A stretch of DNA of 64,000 nucleotides from CAVXXB01 sp963765585 (GTDB taxonomy: Bacteria; Calditrichota; Calditrichia; JAJRVZ01), in the NCBI GenBank assembly GCA_963765585.1, contig CAVXXB010000011.1:1-64000 (forward strand), in the 5' to 3' direction. A program made the position numbers and the translations under genes. The notes beneath the pieces are model-generated. The model was not told where the DNA came from and ran no database searches. It saw nothing but the letters and a program-made list of their open reading frames with translations. Positions 28,488-37,283 of this stretch are shown here, in pieces; position 1 is the stretch's first letter; each line of letters begins with the position of its first letter.

Positions 28488-28970
28488 ATGCAAGTGGCAA
28501 AAGATATGGTTGTAAGTATTCACTACACACTCACCAATAATAGTGGGGATCTGCTTGACAGTTCAGAAGGTCAGGAACCATTGGCTTACATTCATGGCCA
28601 TGGTAATATTATATCCGGCCTTGAAGATGCGTTATTGGGAAAAGACGTCGGCGCGAAGTTTGATGTGAAAATTCCGCCAAAAGATGCCTATGGAACCCGT
28701 GATAGTAGTCTGGTAAGAGAAGTATCACCCGATGTTTTTAAAGGTGTCGATAATCTGGAAGAAGGGATGCAATTCCGGGCAAATACCGATGACGGTACCC
28801 GGGTTTTTACGGTAACAAAAATTATTGATAACAAAGTAACAGTGGATGGTAATCATCCCCTGGCAGATGTGGAACTAAATTTCAAAGTTGAAATTATGGA
28901 CATCAGAAAACCCAGTGATGAAGAACTGGCGCATGGGCATGTACATGGTCCGGGCGGACATGAACACTAA
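28488..28970 (+). CDS. slyD: FKBP-type peptidyl-prolyl isomerase SlyD with His-rich tail
   Basis: 160 residues from the ATG at 28488, which has a GGAG ribosome site; an upstream extension to 28407 has no such support. The FKBP domain starts MQVAKDMVVSIHYTLTNNSG, has the LLDSSEGQEPLAYIHGHGNI loop and an inserted IF domain (VREVSPDVF to VDGNHPLADVEL) typical of SlyD chaperones. The C-terminus, HGHVHGPGGHEH, is a nickel-binding His tail. In E. coli SlyD works with HypB to deliver nickel to [NiFe] hydrogenase. Here the gene converges on a hydrogenase operon with only 82 bases between, which supports the same role. Confidence 0.9.
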   Translation: MQVAKDMVVSIHYTLTNNSGDLLDSSEGQEPLAYIHGHGNIISGLEDALLGKDVGAKFDVKIPPKDAYGTRDSSLVREVSPDVFKGVDNLEEGMQFRANTDDGTRVFTVTKIIDNKVTVDGNHPLADVELNFKVEIMDIRKPSDEELAHGHVHGPGGHEH

Positions 28971-29010
28971 ACAAGATCCCGACCCGCGTTCCGCATGACA
29001 CTCATTAGTC

Positions 29011-29031
29011 ATTCCGAACTTGTTTCGGAAT
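29011..29031. repeat. Hairpin between convergent slyD and hybD
   Basis: Arms ATTCCGAA and TTCGGAAT pair around CTTGT. It lies between two convergent genes and is a common type of intergenic repeat (GTCATTCCGAACTTG). It may serve as a two-way transcript end, although no long T-run follows. Confidence 0.55.
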
Positions 29032-29052
29032 CTGAAAATTAATAGTGCACAA

Positions 29053-29538
29053 TCAAATTTTCTCGATGGTCAAATCCCAGGTTTTCAGTTTGTCAATTAC
29101 TACATGTTCGAATTTTGCCAATTGTGAGTTTAAAAGTTCGGATAATTCCAACCCGGTATCAATAATCTCCGGTTGTATCCCCACCAGGCAAATTTCCTCA
29201 TGAGTATATTCCAATAATTTTGAAGTGCTGAGTACATCTGCCAAACCAATATGATGCATGGTTAGTTTTGTTGTCAGCTGTTGAAATATATCATCATTAA
29301 GTAATAATTGGATATAACCCGGTTCTTTTTCAAAATTTACCGCATCGACAATCAGAATTTTACGATTCTCTTCAAATACAGGTAACAGGTCAGTTCCACT
29401 CGTACCACCATCAATAATAGAAATCGGTGGAAAAAATGTATAGTTTTTCTCCACCGATTGTACGATATGAACACCGACGCCCTCATCTCTTAGCAATATG
29501 TTTCCCAGTCCCAACAGGGCGATAGTGGTATCGGTCAT
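29053..29538 (-). CDS. hybD: [NiFe] hydrogenase maturation endopeptidase
   Basis: 161 residues, family length. It trims the C-terminal tail of the large subunit after nickel insertion. The nickel-sensing ligands are E19 (RDEGVGVH), D65 (LIVDAV) and H95 or H96 (TMHHIG). The GLGNILLRDEGVG start and GIQPE motif are diagnostic. Its ATG shares one base with the large-subunit stop, so the two are coupled. It is the last gene of the operon and its specific substrate is surely the adjacent HybC. Confidence 0.93.
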   Translation of the reverse strand: MTDTTIALLGLGNILLRDEGVGVHIVQSVEKNYTFFPPISIIDGGTSGTDLLPVFEENRKILIVDAVNFEKEPGYIQLLLNDDIFQQLTTKLTMHHIGLADVLSTSKLLEYTHEEICLVGIQPEIIDTGLELSELLNSQLAKFEHVVIDKLKTWDLTIEKI

Positions 29539-31235
29539 TAAAGTACCCGAACTTTGACAGTATCTTTCTTGCGATTATCATGTAAGTGAATCGCGCACGC
29601 AAGACAAGGATCAAATGAATGTACCGTCCGCAGTACTTCCAGGGGTTTGTCGGCTATGGCAACCGGATTACCCACAAGTGACGCCTCATACGGTCCCATC
29701 TGATCATTCTGATTCCGCGGACCGGCGTTCCAGGTTGATGGTACCACTGCCTGATAGTTTTCTATTTTTCCATTATTTATAACTACCCAGTGTGACAGAG
29801 TGCCACGCGGTGCTTCATGAAAACCAAATCCCTTTTGCGTCCCACTCGGGAATTCCGGTGCATTAAAAGTATCTACATCACCCTTGCTGATATTCTCAAT
29901 CAGCAGATTGTAGTTCTTTTCCAGGGTTTCATATAGAATCGCACAGCGTACTGCGCGGGCCGCATGACGTCCCAATGTGGAATGCAGTGCAGAGACAGGT
30001 ACCTTTGTTCCGGCCAGAGCACCAGCTGTTTCCAAAGCCCAGGAAACATATTTTTTGGCGCTCGGGTGACCAGCGGCAAACATTGCCAATACATTGGCCA
30101 GCGGTCCCACCTGTGCCGGTTTCCCATAGAATGTCGGCGATTTTACCCAGGAGTACTTACCATTATCCTGAAATTCACTATATTTTGGTTTCGTCTCTTC
30201 TTCCCATGGATGACGCGTCCAGTCACCATCATACCAGGAATGTTTTATACTTTCCTGAACACCTTTTTGGAAGTACTCATCCTGGAAACTGGTGATTGCT
30301 TTGAACTTAGAAATATCACCTGGAATATACCCACCCGGTAGTTCAAATTTTGTTCCCTTAGTATCCAGTGGAAAATCCGGGACTGATAGATAATCAGTCA
30401 CACCGGCACCATAACCCAGCCAGGGAGTATAGTTTGCAGCTACAGCACAAACATCTATCAGATATACATTAAAAATAAAATCCTTTAAACTATCCATCAG
30501 AGTTTTAATATAATATAGTCGTTCTATATTTAAAGCATTCTGATTATCGGGGTTGATCGGATTGGCGACTCCGCCGACGGCCAGATTCTGAATATTTGGC
30601 GTTTTACTTCCCAATATAGCAACAATCTGGTTTGCCTTGCGTTGATACTCAAACGCCTGCAAGTAGTGGGCAGCTGCAACAAGATTGACTTCCGGAGATA
30701 ATTTCATTGCAGGATGTCCCCAGTATCCGTTTGCAAAAATACCCAGCTGACCAGAACTGACAAATCCTTTGAGTTTTTCTTTGACAGCCGTTAATTCCTT
30801 AACACCATTTCCCGGCCAGGAAGAGTATTGTTCGATAAACCTCGATGCTTTTTTGGGATCACCCTTCAGCGCTGAAACCACATCTACCCAATCCAGGGCG
30901 GACAAATGATAAAAATGCACCATATGGTCATGAATACCATGTGCGGCCATTATCAGATTCCTGATGTATTGCGCATTCAGCGGAATTTCCATATCCAGGG
31001 CATTTTCCACCGCACGAACTGAGGCCATTGCATGAACCGTAGTACATACACCGCAGATCCGCTGAGTAAACACCCATGCGTCCCGGGGATCGCGGCCCTT
31101 CAATATTACCTCGATGCCACGCCACATCTGTCCCGATGACCAGGCTTTCTTGACCTTTCCGCCTTCAACATCACAATCAATGCGTAAATGGCCTTCTATC
31201 CTGGTAATCGGATCAACAGTTATTCGTTTTGCCAT
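29538..31235 (-). CDS. hybC: [NiFe] hydrogenase large subunit, Hyb type (group 1)
   Basis: 565 residues, matching Hyb-type large subunits. The nickel-iron site is held by RICGVCTTVH near the N-terminus and DPCLACAIH near the C-terminus. The 15 residues after that His (LHDNRKKDTVKVRVL) are the tail removed by HybD. It oxidises H2 at the periplasmic face after export with the Tat-tagged small subunit. It is the fourth structural gene after hybO, hybA and hybB, the same order as E. coli hybOABCD. Confidence 0.95.
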   Translation of the reverse strand: MAKRITVDPITRIEGHLRIDCDVEGGKVKKAWSSGQMWRGIEVILKGRDPRDAWVFTQRICGVCTTVHAMASVRAVENALDMEIPLNAQYIRNLIMAAHGIHDHMVHFYHLSALDWVDVVSALKGDPKKASRFIEQYSSWPGNGVKELTAVKEKLKGFVSSGQLGIFANGYWGHPAMKLSPEVNLVAAAHYLQAFEYQRKANQIVAILGSKTPNIQNLAVGGVANPINPDNQNALNIERLYYIKTLMDSLKDFIFNVYLIDVCAVAANYTPWLGYGAGVTDYLSVPDFPLDTKGTKFELPGGYIPGDISKFKAITSFQDEYFQKGVQESIKHSWYDGDWTRHPWEEETKPKYSEFQDNGKYSWVKSPTFYGKPAQVGPLANVLAMFAAGHPSAKKYVSWALETAGALAGTKVPVSALHSTLGRHAARAVRCAILYETLEKNYNLLIENISKGDVDTFNAPEFPSGTQKGFGFHEAPRGTLSHWVVINNGKIENYQAVVPSTWNAGPRNQNDQMGPYEASLVGNPVAIADKPLEVLRTVHSFDPCLACAIHLHDNRKKDTVKVRVL

Positions 31236-31254
31236 CTATATATCCTCCTTTATT

Positions 31255-32394
31255 TCAAACATGTTTTGCTTCTGGCAATACCGGAAACATCTTCACAAAT
31301 ACCAGGTAAGCCATAATCTCAATTGCGATAATACCCACAGTGATCATTATTTCCTGAAATGCCGGAAAATATGAGTAACCATTTCCCGGATCATAGGCAA
31401 TCATATAAGCATTAAAGCGATATAATGCACCGGCCAGGACCATCGCCGCACCACCTGCAAATAATTTATGTGGTATTTTTCTGTTTTTTGCTGACCATAA
31501 TGTTACCAGTGCATAAAGAAATATCAGGTTTTCGATAATAAACATGATACTGTTAAGATCGAAGGCGAAAATTTCCCCTATCGCCCCTCGCCAGATGAGA
31601 TCGGCATAACGGATGACAAAGAATGCCACCAATAATCTTGGAACAAGTGCAGACAATTTTGCTAAAATGGGTGTTTCCAGTGGACGTTTAAAGCCAACGG
31701 CTGAAAACATTGATTCAAATATGACCATCCCATAACCCATGGCAATCGCGGTTATCAGAAATAACATGGGTAAAAACATTGTCTGCCATAATGCAGATAA
31801 TTTATCTCCGGCAATAATCATCATACTACCCAATGAGGATTGATGCATTGTCGGCAATAACACACCCAATGCGATGAAAAATATCATAAACCGGTTTACC
31901 AGTTTAAGTTTACTTTCCTGACCAGTTCGACCCTCAAAAAACGCCGGTGAGAATTCAATCCACATGACCATGACATAGGTTGCCACACAAAATGCCACCT
32001 CAAACATAATCGAGTTTGTGTTGGCATATGCAGGTAAAAAGATATTATGTAGCTGCCACCACCGGCCGACATCCACATAAATGGAAACACCAGCTAATGT
32101 ATAGCCGAACATACTGGCCAACAATGCAGAACGGACCAGGGGATGATATTTACCCTTATTGAAGATATATACAATCAGGGCCAGAGCGTATCCACCGCAG
32201 GCAATCGCCGTACCGGTAACAACATCATAGGTGATCCATAATCCCCAGGGATAGCCATCATTTAAATTTGTAACAGATGCCAATCCAAATATGTATCTTT
32301 TTAGAATCAGGATAATACCGATAACGGCAAAAACAGTAAGTATTTTAAATGGTTTGGTCCAGATCGGACCGCCTAGTGCTTTATTTTGATGCAT
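31255..32394 (-). CDS. hybB: HybB/NrfD-family membrane quinone-reducing subunit
   Basis: 379 residues with about ten membrane helices and no haem-binding pattern. It begins with FKILTVFAVIGIILILKRY and has the NrfD/HybB signature GYPWGLWITYDVVTGTAIAC. Electrons from the hydrogenase pass through HybA to this subunit, which reduces menaquinone and contributes to proton motive force. It starts four bases after the HybA stop, within the operon. Confidence 0.92.
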   Translation of the reverse strand: MHQNKALGGPIWTKPFKILTVFAVIGIILILKRYIFGLASVTNLNDGYPWGLWITYDVVTGTAIACGGYALALIVYIFNKGKYHPLVRSALLASMFGYTLAGVSIYVDVGRWWQLHNIFLPAYANTNSIMFEVAFCVATYVMVMWIEFSPAFFEGRTGQESKLKLVNRFMIFFIALGVLLPTMHQSSLGSMMIIAGDKLSALWQTMFLPMLFLITAIAMGYGMVIFESMFSAVGFKRPLETPILAKLSALVPRLLVAFFVIRYADLIWRGAIGEIFAFDLNSIMFIIENLIFLYALVTLWSAKNRKIPHKLFAGGAAMVLAGALYRFNAYMIAYDPGNGYSYFPAFQEIMITVGIIAIEIMAYLVFVKMFPVLPEAKHV

Positions 32395-32397
32395 AGT

Positions 32398-32814
32398 TTA
32401 TTCCTCCCCATGTTTTTTTGTGGAACGATAGGTGGAATAGACCAGACCTCCAAGCAGTACCAGTGGTGCAATTAATCCTTTGTAGATGGTATGTTGGAGA
32501 CCTTCTGATTTAGAAGCCATTGAGTAATCCGGCAGAGTTGGCATGCCCAGTTTATCAAAAGGAACCGCAGATAGCATAATGTACTGAGTTCCGCCGGCTT
32601 CTTTTTCACCATAAACGTAATTCACATATTTAGCGACATCGTGAACTGTTTTTTCTTTGCCACCCAGGTGAGAAACGGGGAAATCCTGTTTTTCACCGGG
32701 TTTCAGTTGCAGACGGCGATGTGCTTCTTTCATTAATTCCGGCACTGGGCCAAAAAGAGAAGCACCGGTTGGACAAAATTCGCAACATCCCGGCAGACCG
32801 CCCTCATTAACCAC
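32398..32814 (-). CDS. hybA: HybA-type ferredoxin subunit, C-terminal part (frameshifted gene)
   Basis: C-terminal part with the last iron-sulfur ligands (GCCEFCPTGASLFG) and a C-terminal membrane anchor (GLIAPLVLLGGLVYSTYRS). The frame break is one extra base at 32824. Removing it turns KCELMQPCG into KCELCSHVVNEGG, restoring the CELC ligand pair expected in this family. The full protein is then 324 residues, close to E. coli HybA. Confidence 0.85.
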   Translation of the reverse strand: MVNEGGLPGCCEFCPTGASLFGPVPELMKEAHRRLQLKPGEKQDFPVSHLGGKEKTVHDVAKYVNYVYGEKEAGGTQYIMLSAVPFDKLGMPTLPDYSMASKSEGLQHTIYKGLIAPLVLLGGLVYSTYRSTKKHGEE

Positions 32815-33373
32815 ATGGCTGCATCAGCTCACATTTTACCAGTTCCGGAAAGGCTTTGTCATATTCAAATTTGGGAATCATGAACTGGCAGGCAACCTGA
32901 CAATACCGACAGCCACAACAGGCATCCACATCCCAGGTAACAATCCCTTTTACCGGATCCTTTTGCAGGGCCGAAGTCGGACAGGCCGAAGCACAATCCG
33001 GATCAATACAATGCATACAGGCCCGTTTTATAAAGCTGAAACCATCTGTTTCTGTATCTTTTTTTGATGCATTACCGTCTTTGAACACCTTTATTTTATT
33101 CATGGTATAGGCATTCAAATCACGGGCGGAATCCCATACATTTTTCACTCCGGATTTATCTTCAAGATCGCTATGATAACTCGGTTTTTCATTTCGATTC
33201 TTACATGCCACTTCGCAGGCTTTACATCCTACACAAAGGGTGGCATCATAAAGTATTCCGACAGCATCCGGAGGTAACGTTTTTCGCGGAGCGGCAAATG
33301 CGGTATCCAACCCTGCAGCTGTGGCAACGCCCGCTGACAAGATTTTAAAGAAATCTCTTCTTTCAATGTTCAT
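32807..33373 (-). CDS. hybA: HybA-type 4Fe-4S ferredoxin subunit, N-terminal part (frameshifted gene)
   Basis: Begins with a Tat-type signal (ERRDFFKILSAGVATAAG to AFA). The iron-sulfur motifs follow: CVGCKACEVACKNRN, CMHCIDPDCASACPTSAL, CCGCRYCQVACQF and the start of the fourth (KCEL). Four 4Fe-4S clusters carry electrons from the small subunit to HybB in the periplasm. It lies 12 bases after hybO. As written, the single-base insertion at 32824 truncates it before the fourth cluster; this is probably a sequence error, since both neighbours are intact. Confidence 0.88.
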   Translation of the reverse strand: MNIERRDFFKILSAGVATAAGLDTAFAAPRKTLPPDAVGILYDATLCVGCKACEVACKNRNEKPSYHSDLEDKSGVKNVWDSARDLNAYTMNKIKVFKDGNASKKDTETDGFSFIKRACMHCIDPDCASACPTSALQKDPVKGIVTWDVDACCGCRYCQVACQFMIPKFEYDKAFPELVKCELMQPCG

Positions 33374-33385
33374 TTTTACACCTCT

Positions 33386-34540
33386 TTAAGATTCTTTTTC
33401 TTCTTCACCACTTTCCGCTTTTTCTTCTTTTAATCGTTTTGACATTTTAATACCAGCTGTTGCAGCAGCACCTGCTGCGGCACCGACTGCCAACGCACCA
33501 CCAATACCAATTCCATGACCAATCTTATTTTCAACTATATCAGGATAGCCGGCAGGGGGTGTCACTGTATATACCGCTGCCTGCTGATGTATCGGTTTTG
33601 TAAATCCAATTCCCTTTTCTGTACAACCAAAGCAGGGATGTCCGGCACCAACCGGCCAGCTGCCACGTCCCACATCACCAAATAATTGTGTAGGACAATT
33701 GGCATGGGTTTCAGGACCTTTACATCCAATTTTATACAGACAATACCCCAGTCGATGGCCTTCATCGCCAAATTCACCGGCAAATCTTCCGGCATCAAAA
33801 TGGGGACGACGCTCGCAATTTTCGTGAATTAACCTGCCATATGCGAATTTCGGTCTTCCAAGATCATCTAGTTCCGGTAATTTCTTTAATGTGAGATAAT
33901 ACAGTACGACGGAAAGTAAATTATATGGGCTGGCAGGACAACCGGGCAGATTAATGACTGCCTGGTCTGTTAAAATTTCATGAATTCCTTTGGCACCTGT
34001 TGGATTTGGATCAGCGGACTGTACACCACCCCATGACGCACAAGAACCAATGGCAACCACTGCGGCCGCCTTGGGTCCAATATCTTTAATAATATCCAGA
34101 GCTGTTCTTCCGGCTATTTTGCAATAAATTCCATTTTCAGCTGTAGGGACCGATCCTTCGACTACCAGAATAAATTTTCCGGCGTTTTCCTCTACAGACT
34201 TGTGTAATACTTCTTCAACCTGATGCCCGGCGGCAACATTAAGAGTTTCTGAATAATCAAGAGAAATAAGATCGAGTACGAGATGTTCCACTGTCGGGTG
34301 CGTTGCACGAAGAAGCGACTCAGTACATCCGGTACATTCCTGAAAATGCAGCCAGATTACCGGTGGACGTTTCGCGCCCGCGACAGATTGTGCCATTAGG
34401 TCTGCCAGACCAAGTGGCAACCCCATCGAAGCAGTCATTACCGTACAGAATTTGAGAAAATCTCTCCGGGAGACTCCCTTCTTTTCCAATTCGGTCAAGC
34501 CCTGCCCTTGATCAAGTTTAAGGCTAAAATCTTCGGACAT
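33386..34540 (-). CDS. hybO: [NiFe] hydrogenase small subunit, Tat-exported
   Basis: About 384 residues from the ATG at 34540, which follows GGAGG at good spacing. The Tat signal is VSRRDFLKFCTVMTASMG. Cluster ligands are CTGCTESLLR (proximal), GSCASWGG, LPGCPASP, ENCERRPHFDAG, KGPETHANCP and HPCFGCTEKG. A Gly/Ala-rich C-terminal helix (GIGIGGALAVGAAAGAAATA) anchors it, ending in a charged tail (EEEKES). It transfers electrons from the nickel-iron site to HybA. It starts 26 bases after the marR-type gene. Confidence 0.94.
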   Translation of the reverse strand: MSEDFSLKLDQGQGLTELEKKGVSRRDFLKFCTVMTASMGLPLGLADLMAQSVAGAKRPPVIWLHFQECTGCTESLLRATHPTVEHLVLDLISLDYSETLNVAAGHQVEEVLHKSVEENAGKFILVVEGSVPTAENGIYCKIAGRTALDIIKDIGPKAAAVVAIGSCASWGGVQSADPNPTGAKGIHEILTDQAVINLPGCPASPYNLLSVVLYYLTLKKLPELDDLGRPKFAYGRLIHENCERRPHFDAGRFAGEFGDEGHRLGYCLYKIGCKGPETHANCPTQLFGDVGRGSWPVGAGHPCFGCTEKGIGFTKPIHQQAAVYTVTPPAGYPDIVENKIGHGIGIGGALAVGAAAGAAATAGIKMSKRLKEEKAESGEEEKES

Positions 34541-34566
34541 GCTCAATCCTCCATTTGATTAGTATT

Positions 34567-35119
34567 TTAATTAGTTAATTTAAAATAGAATTTACATTGG
34601 TTTATATTTTTACCCAGATTACAGCTATTACTTATGGACTCTTTACATTGCATACATATCAGATCAACATCGCGCTCTAGTTGCATTATATTCACTACAT
34701 ATTTACCCAATAAGGTCAATAATTGCTCTCTTTCATCATGAGAGAATTTTTCCAGGGCTTTGCTCTGTTTTTGAAATAAGATTGATTCGTAACTATCTAC
34801 CAGGTTTCGTCCCTTAATCTAAAAGGGAAATCTCTGCAACACGTCGATCATCTTGTATGACACGTCTTTTTACCAGACGGCCTTGAACGAGTTTCTCTAC
34901 ATTTTTACTGGCGGCAGCACGGCTGATTCGTAGGATATCTGCAATTTCGCTTACAGTTGAGGTATCTGAGACAGACAGAATTTTCAGGATTGTGAATTGC
35001 GATTTCGTTAGATGCCCCGATTCGACTTCATCAAAAAAATTAACTTCAATGACATCGTAGAGTATCTGTGAGAGGAGTCGGCTATATTCTGCAATCTGTC
35101 TGGTGGTCTGTTTTTGCAT
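34567..35119 (-). CDS. MarR-family regulator with C-terminal four-cysteine motif (one frame break)
   Basis: Start is the ATG at 35119 after AAGGTGG. The winged helix is clear: SGHLTKSQFTILKILSVSD, TVSEIADILRISRAAASKNV and the wing RRVIQDDRRVAEISLLD. The frame then meets a stop at 34814, but skipping one T there continues in frame with KGRNLVDSYESILFQKQSK, a normal MarR C-terminal helix, to a stop at 34567-34569 (about 183 residues). The tail holds four cysteines spaced C-X2-C-X7-C-X8-C (from CMQC to CKF), a possible iron-sulfur or zinc site. The gene ends 26 bases before hybO, so it likely heads and controls the hydrogenase operon. Confidence 0.75.
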
Positions 35120-35122
35120 CAC

Positions 35123-35591
35123 ACCACCTTAGGAAAATAATTTAGTTAATCGGATTAACTATTAATTGTGTTAACTATACAGATTGTTTAAATAATTTTC
35201 AAGGTTTTTTTTATTTTTTTAAAAAAAGATATTAATCTTTTTTTCTACTTATCGCTCATACGTTAACAAATTTACGCATTTTTACAGCATTGAGAACCTG
35301 ACTCATGTGAATATTATAACAAAATATCCTGCAAATTTCTTTGTTATCATATTTCTAACTTTTAAAAACATAATATTTTGCAATACCCGGTGAATTATCT
35401 GATAAATTCTGCAAGATGAAAGATTAAAGATATATACCTAATTATCAATAAACCTTGTGAAATTTTAATTCTCATGTTTTACGTTATTTTAAAAGAATTT
35501 AACTTTTGACATTCGGGCTTAGTCATTGGACATTTGTCCATTTATCCTGCTTTTCCTGAATCTTCACGGTAGAAAAAATGGAAATATCATA
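35123..35591. other. Divergent intergenic region between the hydrogenase operon and metZ
   Basis: AT-rich spacer that must hold the hydrogenase operon promoter (left) and the metZ promoter (right). The left end contains the operator-like palindromes at 35143-35177. At 35508-35535 is a fragment of the 168-bp repeat family (CATTCGGGCTTAGTCATTGG). No gene was seen. Confidence 0.5.
35143..35177. promoter_or_regulatory. Candidate MarR-type operator upstream of the hydrogenase operon
   Basis: Arms TAGTTAATC and GATTAACTA pair perfectly around one G at 35143-35161. A second, imperfect copy follows (TTAATTG, TG, TTAACTA) at 35162-35177. The site is 24 bases upstream of the marR start. MarR proteins bind such 16-20 base palindromes and often control themselves. 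The link to this regulator is inference from position. Confidence 0.5.
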
Positions 35592-36767
35592 TTGACAAAA
35601 AGAAAACCACAAACCAACGCGGTTCGCAATATAAATCCGCAAACACATTTCAGAGAACACTCGTCCCCTCTGTATCTGACATCCAGTTTCACATTTGACG
35701 ATGCCGAGCATGGCCGGGCATTATTCGCTGAAGAAACAGAAGGCAATATTTATTCACGCTTTTCCAATCCCAACACAAGTGAATTTGTTCAGAAGATGGT
35801 ATCCCTGGAAAAAGCAGAAGATGGTTTCGCATTTGCTTCCGGCATGGCCGCCATATTTGCCTCATTTGCATCACTTCTCAAATCCGGAGATCATATCGTG
35901 GCTTCCCGGGCACTTTTTGGGTCCACCCACCAGATCCTGACCCAAATATTACCCAAATGGAATATTACTCACAGTTATGTGGATATAGACCGTCCTGAGG
36001 ACTGGGAAAAATCAATTCAGGATAATACAAAGATGTTATTTGTAGAGACCCCTTCCAATCCCGGACTTGATCTTGTAGATCTGGAATATGTGGCGAAAAT
36101 CAAGGAAAATCATGGATTAATCTTAAATGTCGATAATACCTTTGCCACCCCACATCTCCAGACACCGGTGGATTATGGTGCTGATTTAGTCACCCATTCG
36201 GCCACGAAATATCTTGATGGTCAGGGCCGTGTTATTAGTGGTGTGGTAGTCGGAAAAAAGGACCTGATAAAGGAAATACGGTTCTTTGCCCGGCACACCG
36301 GTCCCTCGCTCTCTCCTTTTCACGCATGGATTTTGAGCAAGAGTCTGGAAACTTTAGCCTTGCGAATGGATAAAACGTGTGAAAATGCAATCAGGATTAC
36401 AGAATTTCTCGAATCTCATGCGGATATTGATCGGGTGAAATATCCATATTCAAAACAGCATCCGCAGTTTGCTTTGGCAAAAAAACAGATGCGTGCCGGT
36501 GGAGGAATTGTAAGTTTTACAGTCAAAGGCGGGTATGACCGGGCAAGCAAATTATTGGATGCCACAAAAATGATCAGCCTGACAGCAAACCTGGGTGATA
36601 CAAGAACAATTATGACCCATCCGGCTTCCACGACACATTCAAAGTTGACTGCGGATGAACAAAAGCGGGTGGGAATTTCACCCGGATTGATCCGCATCTC
36701 AGCGGGTATAGAGGACATATCGGATATTATAGAAGATCTTGAACAAGCATTAAACAGGACAAAATAA
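35592..36767 (+). CDS. metZ: O-succinylhomoserine sulfhydrylase / trans-sulfuration enzyme
   Basis: About 391 residues of Cys/Met-metabolism PLP enzyme. The frame is open from TTG at 35526, but family alignment starts at about KRKPQTNAVRN, so TTG at 35592 is used; the start is uncertain. Hallmarks are YSRFSNPNTSEF, FASGMAAIFA, VDNTFATPHLQTP, the PLP lysine in HSATKYLDGQGR and the C-terminal RISAGIEDISDIIEDL. HSATKYLDGQGR is typical of MetZ, which makes homocysteine from O-succinylhomoserine and sulfide. It is followed by an OsmC-family gene four bases on and a YeeE/YedE sulfur transporter pair, giving a sulfur-assimilation group. Confidence 0.87.
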   Translation: MTKRKPQTNAVRNINPQTHFREHSSPLYLTSSFTFDDAEHGRALFAEETEGNIYSRFSNPNTSEFVQKMVSLEKAEDGFAFASGMAAIFASFASLLKSGDHIVASRALFGSTHQILTQILPKWNITHSYVDIDRPEDWEKSIQDNTKMLFVETPSNPGLDLVDLEYVAKIKENHGLILNVDNTFATPHLQTPVDYGADLVTHSATKYLDGQGRVISGVVVGKKDLIKEIRFFARHTGPSLSPFHAWILSKSLETLALRMDKTCENAIRITEFLESHADIDRVKYPYSKQHPQFALAKKQMRAGGGIVSFTVKGGYDRASKLLDATKMISLTANLGDTRTIMTHPASTTHSKLTADEQKRVGISPGLIRISAGIEDISDIIEDLEQALNRTK

Positions 36768-36771
36768 CGAC

Positions 36772-37185
36772 ATGAAAGTACATCTAAAACAGGTAAATAG
36801 CGCATTTCATTTTTCCGGAACGGGCCAGGAGGATATTCCGGTACATATAGATGCTTCTCCCTCAATTGGCGGAGAGAATGCCGGTGCGCGGCCAATGGAA
36901 CTTTTTCTCATGAGTCTGGCCAGTTGCGGTGCAATTGATATTATTTTGATATTAAAAAAGCAGCGGCAGAAAATTGATTCTTTTGAAATAACCGTGGATG
37001 GACAAAGGATAGAAAATGAAGTTCCTTCTCCGTTTAAGAAAATCAATATTCACTTTTCAATTACCGGTGAATTGCAGGAATCAAAGGTACAAAGAGCTAT
37101 TGAATTGTCATTTGATAAGTATTGCTCGGTTTCGGCCATGCTTAAACCGGATGTAAAAATCTCAACCAGTTTCAGTATTAACTGA
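36772..37185 (+). CDS. OsmC/Ohr-family protein (YhfA-like)
   Basis: 137 residues. The two redox cysteines of the family are C52 (LMSLASCGAIDI) and C118 (SFDKYCSVSAML). The segment GARPMELFLMSLASC and the spacing fit the YhfA-type OsmC branch, whose members act on peroxides or persulfides. It is cytoplasmic. It starts four bases after metZ, so co-transcription is very likely. With the YeeE pair downstream, a role in sulfur trafficking or persulfide handling is plausible but inferred. Confidence 0.85.
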   Translation: MKVHLKQVNSAFHFSGTGQEDIPVHIDASPSIGGENAGARPMELFLMSLASCGAIDIILILKKQRQKIDSFEITVDGQRIENEVPSPFKKINIHFSITGELQESKVQRAIELSFDKYCSVSAMLKPDVKISTSFSIN

Positions 37186-37283
37186 TTCTCGATTTCAGAT
37201 TTCAGATTCCAGATTTTGGATTTTGGATTTTGGATTAATGATAAATATATCATCTAACTGATTGCAATGAGAGGACAAAATAT

